From contig JBMNOF010000125.1 of assembly GCA_050942925.1 (NCBI GenBank), positions 1 through 5,022 on the forward strand: a stretch of DNA of 5,022 nucleotides, read 5' to 3'. Source of the DNA: Spyradocola sp050942925 (GTDB lineage Bacteria; Bacillota; Clostridia; Christensenellales; UBA1750). Positions 1 to 4,191 of the stretch are shown piece by piece (the first letter of the stretch is position 1; the number at the start of each line of letters is the position of its first letter). A model generated the notes under the pieces. The model worked only from the letters and a program-made list of their open reading frames with translations. It did no database searches and had not been told where the DNA came from. The position numbers were made by a program, and so were the translations under genes.

Positions 1-3
1 GCC

Positions 4-37
4 CGCGCCAGGCCCGGAATTCCCGGAGCCTGGCGCG
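4..37. repeat. GC-rich inverted repeat downstream of the PTPS-like gene
   Basis: A perfect 10-bp inverted repeat (CGCGCCAGGC at 4-13, its complement at 28-37) encloses a 14-base loop that is itself nearly palindromic around GGAATTCC. It lies about 40 bases beyond the stop codon of the minus-strand PTPS-like gene. A weaker hairpin (53-59 with 64-70, one G-T pair) lies between the two. Neither stem is followed by a T-run on the minus strand, so neither is a classical intrinsic terminator. They may still end transcription or protect the 3' end, or belong to a gene to the left of the window. Nothing else is visible in positions 1-74. Confidence 0.45.
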
Positions 38-74
38 GCCGGGGGGAAGGTCGGGCCGCCGGGGCGGTCCGGCG

Positions 75-641
75 TCATCCCTTCCTGTAGCCGCACTTGG
101 GGCAAACGCCGTCTGCGTTGAGCGCAATGCCGCACAGCGGGCAGCGGTCGATCGCATTGCGGGTCGCGAACTCCGCGGAGGCGGCGTTGACGCCGCTGGT
201 GAAGGTGATCTTGGCGATGTTCAGCTTGTCCTTGAGCAGGTCGTAGACAATCCGGATCATGCCCTCGACCGTCATGGTCTCCTTTGTCACCACCAGCCGG
301 CAATCCGGGTAGGCCGTGGCCAGGTCCGTGTGGAAGGCGGGTCCCTTCATCTGGTTCTGGGGCGCGCCGTCGCGGATGCCCTGCTCCGCATAGACCTGCA
401 AAACGGCGGGCAAGAGCGGGTCGTCCTCCCGCAGGATCAGGGCGTGGTCGAAGTTCTTCAACACTTCCCAGGCGGTCTTGCGGATTTCGTTGCAGGGAAA
501 GACCATGTTGACGCCGGGGTTGACGGTATCCTCCACCTCGATCGTCAGGATGCCGGTATGGCCGTGCAGGTACTGGGCTTCGCCCTTGAACCCGTAAAAC
601 CGATGGGCGTACTGCAAATCCAACGTTGCGATGCTTCTCAC
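75..641 (-). CDS. PTPS/QueD-fold protein with C-terminal zinc ribbon, atypical active site
   Basis: A 188-residue protein of the 6-pyruvoyl-tetrahydropterin synthase / 6-carboxytetrahydropterin synthase (QueD) superfamily. The zinc-site histidines are recognisable: H13 (YAHRF), then H26 and H28 (LHGH). The family Asp-His pair is D65-H66. Residues 167-183 add a zinc ribbon, CPLCG...CPKCG, which ordinary QueD lacks. About 40 residues between D65-H66 and the last helix (124-136) are longer than in QueD. By hand alignment to E. coli QueD, the catalytic Cys (four residues before HGH) is Ala22 and the pterin-anchoring Glu of the last strand falls at Ser149, so classical synthase chemistry is doubtful. 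The GTG start at 641 is chosen because AAGGAGG lies 8 bases upstream and homology begins right after it. An in-frame ATG at 839 would add 66 non-homologous residues, run through the promoter region and overlap the divergent gene. No queuosine or folate genes are adjacent, so the biochemical role is open. Family call is firm, reaction is not. Confidence 0.8.
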   Translation of the reverse strand: MRSIATLDLQYAHRFYGFKGEAQYLHGHTGILTIEVEDTVNPGVNMVFPCNEIRKTAWEVLKNFDHALILREDDPLLPAVLQVYAEQGIRDGAPQNQMKGPAFHTDLATAYPDCRLVVTKETMTVEGMIRIVYDLLKDKLNIAKITFTSGVNAASAEFATRNAIDRCPLCGIALNADGVCPKCGYRKG

Positions 642-649
642 GTTCCATT

Positions 650-656
650 CCTCCTT
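650..656 (-). promoter_or_regulatory. Ribosome binding site that fixes the GTG start of the PTPS-like gene
   Basis: AAGGAGG on the minus strand lies 8 bases before the GTG at 641. It is the only strong Shine-Dalgarno sequence near the beginning of the homologous region and decides this start over the upstream ATG at 839. Confidence 0.8.
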
Positions 657-698
657 GTCCACTTTTTTTGCTTCGGCGCCAGAGCGAGCTTTGTCTCT

Positions 699-704
699 AG
701 TGTA
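699..704 (-). promoter_or_regulatory. -10 element of the predicted PTPS-gene promoter
   Basis: TACACT on the minus strand. No reasonable -35 hexamer is present at 16-18 bp spacing, which suggests a promoter that depends on an activator. The start of transcription would be near 692, giving a leader of about 50 bases. The dyad at 727-739 is centred 29 bp upstream of the first base of this hexamer, exactly as at the ferredoxin promoter. Confidence 0.5.
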
Positions 705-724
705 CCCCGCGCGGCGCGCATCTT

Positions 725-739
725 CCGTGACAAAATCAC
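725..739 (-). promoter_or_regulatory. Predicted Crp/Fnr-type operator, site 1
   Basis: On the plus strand GTGA (727-730), CAAAA, TCAC (736-739); on the minus strand GTGA-N5-TCACGG, ending at 725. The centre (733) is about -41 relative to the predicted start of the PTPS-like transcript and about -85 relative to the regulator's own promoter. It matches 12 of 15 positions of the element at 2367-2381. The N5 gap is one base shorter than the N6 of E. coli CRP sites. Binding by the adjacent regulator is inferred. Confidence 0.55.
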
Positions 740-782
740 CAACGGATGCAAAAAAAGCTGCAAACCGGTCCTCGGCGCCGGA

Positions 783-811
783 TTGACAGCAGTCCCCCGC
801 TCCCGTATACT
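783..811 (+). promoter_or_regulatory. Sigma-A promoter of the Crp/Fnr-family regulator
   Basis: A consensus -35 TTGACA (783-788), a 17-bp spacer and -10 TATACT (806-811). Transcription should begin near 818, leaving a leader of about 20 bases that carries AAGGAGG at 826-832. The near-perfect elements suggest constitutive expression of the regulator, unlike the two promoters it is thought to control. Confidence 0.85.
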
Positions 812-837
812 GAGAGGACAGAAGGAAGGAGGCGGAC

Positions 838-1494
838 ATGGACTTTTCGAACTACTTTCCCATCTGGGACAAACTGCAGCCCGACCAGCAGCGCCGGCTG
901 CTCGACGCGCTGACGACCCGGACCGTGAAAAAGGGGACGATCCTGCGCGGGGGCGGCCGGGACTGCACCGGGCTTCTTCTCCTGCGCAGCGGGCAGCTTC
1001 GGGTCTACATTCTCTCCGACGAGGGGCGGGAGATCACGCTCTACCGCCTGTTTGACCGGGACATCTGCCTGTTTTCGGCGTCGTGCATCCTCCGCTCGAT
1101 CCAGTTTGCGGTCGCCATCGAGGCGGAGAAGGACACGGTCTTTTGGGTCATCCCCTCCGCGGTCTACCAGGCGCTGATGGCGGAGTCGGCGCCCGTTTCC
1201 AACTACACCAACGAGCTGATGGCCAGCCGGTTTTCGGACGTCATGTGGCTGATGGAACAGGTGATGTGGAAGAGCCTGGACAAGCGGCTGGCCGCGTTCC
1301 TTTTGGAGGAATCGGCCATCGAGGGGACCAATGCGCTCAAGATCACCCACGAGGCCATCGCCAATCACCTGGGCTCCCACCGGGAGGTGATCACCCGGAT
1401 GCTGCACTACTTCCAGAGCGAGGGCATCGTCCAGCTCACCCGGGGCATGGTCACGATCCTGGACGCGGAGAAGCTGGAGGCGCTGCGGGAATAA
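838..1494 (+). CDS. Crp/Fnr-family transcriptional regulator
   Basis: A 218-residue DNA-binding regulator with the two-part layout and length of the family. Residues about 10-115 form the cyclic-nucleotide-binding-type beta barrel (for example LLLLRSGQLRVYI at 46-58). Residues about 120-145 are the dimerisation helix, and about 148-210 the winged helix-turn-helix. The recognition helix, SHREVITRML (180-189), carries R182, E183 and R187 in the spacing of Arg180, Glu181 and Arg185 of E. coli CRP, which read GTGA half-sites. The barrel lacks the Gly-Glu...Arg-Ser cAMP phosphate-binding signature, so cAMP is unlikely to be the ligand. The only cysteines are C43, C77 and C83, too few and wrongly placed for an FNR-type four-Cys [4Fe-4S] site, though a thiol or haem sensor is not excluded. 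ATG 838 follows AAGGAGG by 5 bases. The gene lies between two matching GTGA-N5-TCAC dyads, so it is the obvious candidate to bind them. The family is clear; signal and targets are inferred. Confidence 0.92.
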   Translation: MDFSNYFPIWDKLQPDQQRRLLDALTTRTVKKGTILRGGGRDCTGLLLLRSGQLRVYILSDEGREITLYRLFDRDICLFSASCILRSIQFAVAIEAEKDTVFWVIPSAVYQALMAESAPVSNYTNELMASRFSDVMWLMEQVMWKSLDKRLAAFLLEESAIEGTNALKITHEAIANHLGSHREVITRMLHYFQSEGIVQLTRGMVTILDAEKLEALRE

Positions 1495-1507
1495 GCGCCT
1501 CCTTTTT
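1476..1507 (+). terminator. Intrinsic terminator of the regulator gene, overlapping its stop codon
   Basis: A perfect 9-bp stem, GGAGGCGCT (1476-1484) with its complement at 1494-1502, has a 9-base loop and is followed directly by TTTTT (1503-1507). The stem begins inside the last codons, and the final base of the TAA stop (1492-1494) is its first right-arm base. The T-run exists only for the plus strand, so it does not obviously terminate the convergent operon, whose stop codon is only 29 bases beyond the regulator's. Confidence 0.8.
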
Positions 1508-1523
1508 CTGCGCGGATTTCCCG

Positions 1524-2102
1524 TTAGACCTGGCCGTGGCTTTTCGCCTTGCAAATCAACTGGGTCATGGTGCCCATGGGGCAGTAGACGCACCAGCTGC
1601 GGGGCTTGAACAGCACCATGGTGACCAGGCCCAGCACGGTGGAGGTGAGCATCACGCCGTAGAACCCAAAGGCGAACTGCGCAACGCCGGGGTGGAACAG
1701 AGTGCCGTGGTAGGCCCAGTGCCAGGGCAGCTTGAAGGTCCAAAGCAGGGTGACCACCTGCCGCAGGTCCTGCGCCCCCGCAAACACCAGATAGGTATTC
1801 CACAGCATCCAAAAGAACATGACAAAGAAGAAGGCGAGGAAGCCGTAGCGGAACGCCTTGCTCTTCATCCAGCGGGGGACGTCCTTCTTTCGGGAGAGGC
1901 CGAACCGGCCGCCCAGCAGGCCGAAGAGCTGGCCCCGGCCGCAGTAGCGGTTGCAATAGCCCTTGTTGCCGCCGACCGCGGCAAAGAGCAGGGGCAGGAA
2001 GAAGCACGCCAGACCCAGCCAGGCGAACAGGATGTTGAAGAATCCCAGCACCAGGTAGACCGCCGAGGCGATCCACAGATAGTCATACCAGCGCCGCTTC
2101 AT
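1524..2102 (-). CDS. NapH-like membrane protein with two cysteine motifs for Fe-S binding
   Basis: A 192-residue integral membrane protein of the 4Fe-4S-binding NapH/RdxA-like group. Hydrophobic segments lie at about 9-43 (probably one long or two short helices), 84-108 and 140-165. Two loop motifs probably hold iron-sulfur clusters or take part in electron transfer: YCNRYCGRGQLF (49-60) after the first segments, and WCVYCPMG (170-177) after the last, with a further C184. The second matches the C-x2/3-C-P-x-G signature of NapH-type proteins; the first is a diverged copy. NapH proteins are usually longer and carry C-terminal ferredoxin motifs; here that part is absent, and the separate ferredoxin gene just upstream could supply it. 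ATG 2102 overlaps the ferredoxin stop as ATGA, with AGGAGG 7 bases upstream, so translation is probably coupled. The reading frame is open back to 2243, but that extension is only the ferredoxin gene in another frame. Electron-transfer role is inferred; donor and acceptor are unknown. Confidence 0.82.
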   Translation of the reverse strand: MKRRWYDYLWIASAVYLVLGFFNILFAWLGLACFFLPLLFAAVGGNKGYCNRYCGRGQLFGLLGGRFGLSRKKDVPRWMKSKAFRYGFLAFFFVMFFWMLWNTYLVFAGAQDLRQVVTLLWTFKLPWHWAYHGTLFHPGVAQFAFGFYGVMLTSTVLGLVTMVLFKPRSWCVYCPMGTMTQLICKAKSHGQV

Positions 2103-2308
2103 CCTTCCACCTCCTGTATCTCGATGACGCTGGCGGGGCACTCCTTGGCGCACTTGCCGCAGCCCACGCACCGGTCCCGATTGACCCGGGCCACGACGCC
2201 CCGGACGATCTCGATGGCCTGCAGGGGGCAGACCTTCACGCAACAGCCGCAGGCCACGCAGGCCTCGCGATCCACGACGGCCTTGCGCCGCTTTCTTTTC
2301 GGTTCCAT
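2099..2308 (-). CDS. 2[4Fe-4S] ferredoxin
   Basis: A 69-residue bacterial-type ferredoxin with two complete cluster motifs. The first is C17-x2-C20-x2-C23-x3-C27-P, with an additional C22; the second is C47-x2-C50-x2-C53-x3-C57-P. The N-terminus is strongly basic (EPKRKRRK, 2-9), which could help it dock to membrane phospholipid or to a partner. ATG 2308 is chosen because GGAGG (2315-2319) lies 6 bases upstream. An in-frame ATG at 2350 would place the start upstream of the predicted -10 element (2341-2346), so it could not be translated from that promoter. It is the first gene of a two-gene operon and overlaps the NapH-like gene by 4 bases. This suggests that the ferredoxin passes electrons to or from that membrane protein. 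Expression is probably controlled from the dyad at 2367-2381. Confidence 0.92.
   Translation of the reverse strand: MEPKRKRRKAVVDREACVACGCCVKVCPLQAIEIVRGVVARVNRDRCVGCGKCAKECPASVIEIQEVEG
2110..2115 (-). promoter_or_regulatory. Ribosome binding site of the NapH-like gene inside the ferredoxin gene
   Basis: AGGAGG on the minus strand lies within the last codons of the ferredoxin gene, 7 bases before ATG 2102. Together with the ATGA stop-start overlap it settles the start of the membrane protein and points to coupled translation. Confidence 0.8.
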
Positions 2309-2340
2309 AAACTCCCTCCCACTTGAATCCGAATGGGGAG

Positions 2341-2346
2341 AGTATA
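2341..2346 (-). promoter_or_regulatory. -10 element of the ferredoxin/NapH-like operon
   Basis: TATACT on the minus strand, a strong -10 match. The bases 17 bp upstream read CGGTAA, which is no -35, so an activator is probably needed. The transcript would begin near 2334, about 26 bases before the ferredoxin start. The dyad at 2369-2381 is centred 29 bp upstream of the first base of this hexamer. Confidence 0.65.
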
Positions 2347-2366
2347 CCACAGCCGGGCCGCCCTTA

Positions 2367-2381
2367 CCGTGATGAACTCAC
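2367..2381 (-). promoter_or_regulatory. Predicted Crp/Fnr-type operator, site 2
   Basis: On the plus strand GTGA (2369-2372), TGAAC, TCAC (2378-2381); on the minus strand GTGA-N5-TCACGG, ending at 2367. Its centre (2375) falls at about -41 of the ferredoxin operon. Sequence and distance to the -10 are the same as at the site upstream of the PTPS-like gene, which is the main reason to believe both. Use by the regulator encoded at 838-1494 is inferred. Confidence 0.6.
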
Positions 2382-2397
2382 ACACCGGCCCGCGCGC

Positions 2398-2432
2398 AAA
2401 AAAGGGGCGCCCCCCTATAGGGGCGCCCCTTT
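2398..2432 (-). terminator. Intrinsic terminator of the SH3b-protein gene
   Basis: A perfect 13-bp inverted repeat (2401-2413 with 2420-2432; core GGGGCGCCCC) has a 6-base loop. On the minus strand it ends in six T (2403-2398). It starts 10 bases after the stop codon of the SH3b gene and separates that gene from the ferredoxin operon's promoter region. Confidence 0.92.
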
Positions 2433-2442
2433 GCCGCTCTTC

Positions 2443-3897
2443 TCAGCCGACATACGCCGCGGAAACGTAGCCCACGCCGTCCTGGAAGGGGATCTGAATC
2501 CAGTTGCCGCACACATCCAGCACCTCGATGCGGGCGCCCCGGGACAGGGTCCCGATCTTTTCAAAGTTCGTGCCCGCGCCCGCGCGGACGTTCAGCGTCC
2601 GGCAGGTCACCGCAAGGGCCTCCAGATCCTCCGCGTCGACCTTCTGCAGATATGCGGCACTGCAATAGCGGGTCTGGCCGGCAAAGTCAAACCGCAGCCA
2701 GCCGTTCTCCACCACGCCCGACACGAGCGTGCCGCGGGAAAGCGTGCCGACTCGCTCGAACTGCGTGCCGGCGCCGGTCCGCACGTTCAGGGTGCGGCAG
2801 ATGACGCGGTAGTACGCCGTGGGCGCCTCTTCGGTCGGGGCCGGTTCCTCGTCCTCTTCATCATAGTCCGGATAGTAGGTCGGCTCCACAAACTGGTTGT
2901 GGGGGGTCGGCGGGACAAAGCCCACAATCGGCTCTCCCGTTTTGAAAAACTCAGTTGGACCCATTGAGTGTGGCACCAGCATCGGCTTCCCGTTGACGTC
3001 GCTGATCCAGACCTGGCCATACCCGTTGTTTCCCACCTCCAAGCCTTTCTTGAGACTGGTCAGATTGATGTCACCGGAGATCACTGCGAACTTTTTTAAA
3101 TCCTTTTCATCGTCTTGGACCTGCAGCAAATACTGGAGAACATCCTCCTCCGGGCCGAGCTTCGTATAGGTGGATTTCCCATCTACCACCACCTGGACCT
3201 CCACTGTGCCCTCAGGGAACGTAAGAATTTCCATATCTTGTTCTTCTTTAGTCTCCGGTTTGAACACAGCGCTCTTGACGAGAATCTGCACGTCGGAAGC
3301 CGCCTTCGTCTTTTGAATGCTGTAGTCAAATGTGCCGCTGTTGACCGTGATGGAACCGCCGTCAACCTCAATCGCAATGGGGGCCCTATCCTCATACGTT
3401 TTCTGCATGCTCGTAATGTAAACGTCGGTGAGCGTTAAGGTTCCCGCATTCTCCATGCCGATGGCCCCTTCCCCGGCGACATTGATCGTGAGGCCGTCGA
3501 CGGTCATCACGCCGCTATCCCCGTTGAAAACGCCTCGGCTATTGATACTTCCCGGGCCCACCAGTGCAACCGTTCCCTCGTTCTGAATTAAGTATTTTAG
3601 AGCGGCGAACACATTATTATTCACATCGATTGTAAACCCTTTGAAGTTCAGCGTGATGTTTTGGTCCGCGCCAATCACAAACGGTTCCCCGGGAGCGTCT
3701 GTTGAATTTGCGATCTTAATGTCATTGCCAAGCTCAATGGTTGTCGGGGTGGTCCCGGCCTCTTCAATGGCGGCGCGCAACCCCTGCTCAGTCGTTACGA
3801 TTACCGTGTTGTCCGCCTGCGCCACCGGCAGCATCCACAAGACGAGCGCCGCCAGCAGTACGGCCGCCAGAGCGGTTGTGCGTATTGTTTTCTTCAT
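2443..3897 (-). CDS. Secreted protein with beta-helix-like region and two SH3b domains
   Basis: A 484-residue predicted exported protein. Residues 1-28 are a signal peptide: basic MKKTIR, a hydrophobic core, and a likely cleavage after AQA. Residues about 35-212 are rich in short beta-strand repeats with Gly, Asn and Val (TLTLTDVYI, SITVNSGTF), resembling a right-handed beta-helix or pectate-lyase-like fold; no catalytic residues can be assigned. Residues about 213-335 are not recognised. An acidic, Pro-rich linker (YDEEDEEPAPTEEAP) follows. Two bacterial SH3 domains then lie at about 365-417 and 430-484, each with the CRTLNVR-GAGT-F and GTLSRG pattern; in other proteins such domains often bind peptidoglycan peptides. 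No sortase LPxTG motif or transmembrane anchor is seen, so wall retention would rest on the SH3b pair. ATG 3897 follows GGAGG by 9 bases and starts the signal peptide. The DNA for about residues 35-250 is clearly lower in GC than the SH3b part, suggesting a mosaic origin. Substrate or partner is unknown. Confidence 0.85.
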   Translation of the reverse strand: MKKTIRTTALAAVLLAALVLWMLPVAQADNTVIVTTEQGLRAAIEEAGTTPTTIELGNDIKIANSTDAPGEPFVIGADQNITLNFKGFTIDVNNNVFAALKYLIQNEGTVALVGPGSINSRGVFNGDSGVMTVDGLTINVAGEGAIGMENAGTLTLTDVYITSMQKTYEDRAPIAIEVDGGSITVNSGTFDYSIQKTKAASDVQILVKSAVFKPETKEEQDMEILTFPEGTVEVQVVVDGKSTYTKLGPEEDVLQYLLQVQDDEKDLKKFAVISGDINLTSLKKGLEVGNNGYGQVWISDVNGKPMLVPHSMGPTEFFKTGEPIVGFVPPTPHNQFVEPTYYPDYDEEDEEPAPTEEAPTAYYRVICRTLNVRTGAGTQFERVGTLSRGTLVSGVVENGWLRFDFAGQTRYCSAAYLQKVDAEDLEALAVTCRTLNVRAGAGTNFEKIGTLSRGARIEVLDVCGNWIQIPFQDGVGYVSAAYVG

Positions 3898-3962
3898 GGG
3901 GTTCTCCCTCCCTGATTTGCGTCGGTCCAGAATGTATGGCTCGCTTGCCTTTCTTCCCCCTC

Positions 3963-3992
3963 ATTATACAACACTCCATCCGCCGTTCGCAA
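3963..3992 (-). promoter_or_regulatory. Promoter of the SH3b-protein gene
   Basis: On the minus strand, -10 TATAAT (3968-3963) is a perfect consensus. TTGCGA (3992-3987) is a four-of-six -35 at 18-bp spacing. The transcript would begin near 3956, leaving a leader of about 60 bases before ATG 3897. The promoter lies just past the tRNA terminator, so the gene has its own transcription. Confidence 0.65.
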
Positions 3993-3996
3993 CCAG

Positions 3997-4035
3997 AAAA
4001 AACCCTTCCGGATCGAAAGATCCGAAAGGGTTTTT
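3997..4035 (-). terminator. Intrinsic terminator of the tRNA-Val gene
   Basis: A long hairpin: CGGATC (4009-4014) pairs with GATCCG (4019-4024) around a 4-base loop. After one C/A mismatch the stem continues through CCCTT/AAGGG and an A-run/T-run, giving T6 at the 3' end on the minus strand. Its base starts one nucleotide after the encoded CCA of the tRNA, so termination and 3'-end processing are closely linked. Confidence 0.88.
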
Positions 4036-4036
4036 G

Positions 4037-4112
4037 TGGTGGTCCGTACTGGACTCGAACCAGTGACCCCATCGATGTGAACGATGTGCTCTACCAACTG
4101 AGCCAACGAACC
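4037..4112 (-). tRNA. tRNA-Val, anticodon CAC
   Basis: A 76-nt tRNA with encoded CCA. The acceptor stem GGTTCGT/ACGGACC closes with one G-T pair and has discriminator A73. The D stem is GCTC/GAGC. The anticodon stem CATCG/CGATG holds the loop TTCACAT, with anticodon CAC reading GUG. The T stem ACTGG/CCAGT has loop TTCGAGT. A35, C36 and A73 agree with valine identity. Its own promoter lies at 4144-4172 and its terminator immediately follows. Confidence 0.96.
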
Positions 4113-4123
4113 GAACACGATCC

Positions 4124-4137
4124 CGTTCCCGGGAACG
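4124..4137. repeat. 14-bp perfect palindrome at the predicted tRNA transcription start
   Basis: CGTTCCCGGGAACG is fully self-complementary and occupies about +1 to +14 of the tRNA precursor as predicted from the -10 at 4149-4144. In DNA it could be an operator; in RNA it could only form a short 5-bp hairpin with a CCGG loop in the 25-nt leader. No known binding-site consensus was recognised. Confidence 0.5.
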
Positions 4138-4143
4138 TGTATA

Positions 4144-4172
4144 AGTATAGCATTTCGGCCGAGGGTTGTCAA
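4144..4172 (-). promoter_or_regulatory. Sigma-A promoter of the tRNA-Val gene
   Basis: On the minus strand, consensus -35 TTGACA (4172-4167), a 17-bp spacer and -10 TATACT (4149-4144). Transcription should begin near 4137, about 25 bases before the mature tRNA. The -35 lies only about 20 bases past the stop codon of the upstream MATE gene, between which no terminator is seen, so some read-through into the tRNA is possible. Confidence 0.88.
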
Positions 4173-4191
4173 CACTTTTTTCAAGAAGCAT

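Noticed and set aside
728..733. TTGTCA on the minus strand as -35 for the PTPS-gene promoter
   Set aside because: The spacing to the -10 TACACT is 23 bp, too long for sigma-A; it is better explained as part of the dyad.
642..839. N-terminal extension of the PTPS-like protein to an ATG at 839
   Set aside because: The extra residues show no family similarity, cover the intergenic promoters and operator, and overlap the divergent start codon; the GTG at 641 has a strong ribosome binding site.
1386..1395. Palindrome GGTGATCACC inside the regulator gene as a third operator
   Set aside because: The half-sites abut with no gap, unlike the N5 of the two promoter sites. It is within the codons of the recognition helix and no promoter is near.
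736..2076. Long minus-strand open frame of 446 codons across the regulator and NapH-like genes
   Set aside because: It runs antisense to the Crp/Fnr gene and out of frame over the NapH-like gene. Its translation is Arg/Pro/Gly-rich low-complexity sequence with no recognisable domain, typical of a GC-rich shadow frame.
2309..2350. Ferredoxin start at the ATG at 2350
   Set aside because: It would lie upstream of the predicted -10 box and lacks a ribosome binding site; ATG 2308 has GGAGG at the right distance.
1083..2372. Long plus-strand open frame of 429 codons
   Set aside because: It overlaps the regulator gene in another frame and is antisense to the ferredoxin operon. It lacks a ribosome binding site and has a biased, non-protein-like composition.
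2401..2432. The GGGGCGCCCC repeat as an operator or mobile-element end
   Set aside because: It lies 10 bases after a stop codon, has a short loop and a T-run on the correct strand, so a terminator explains it fully.
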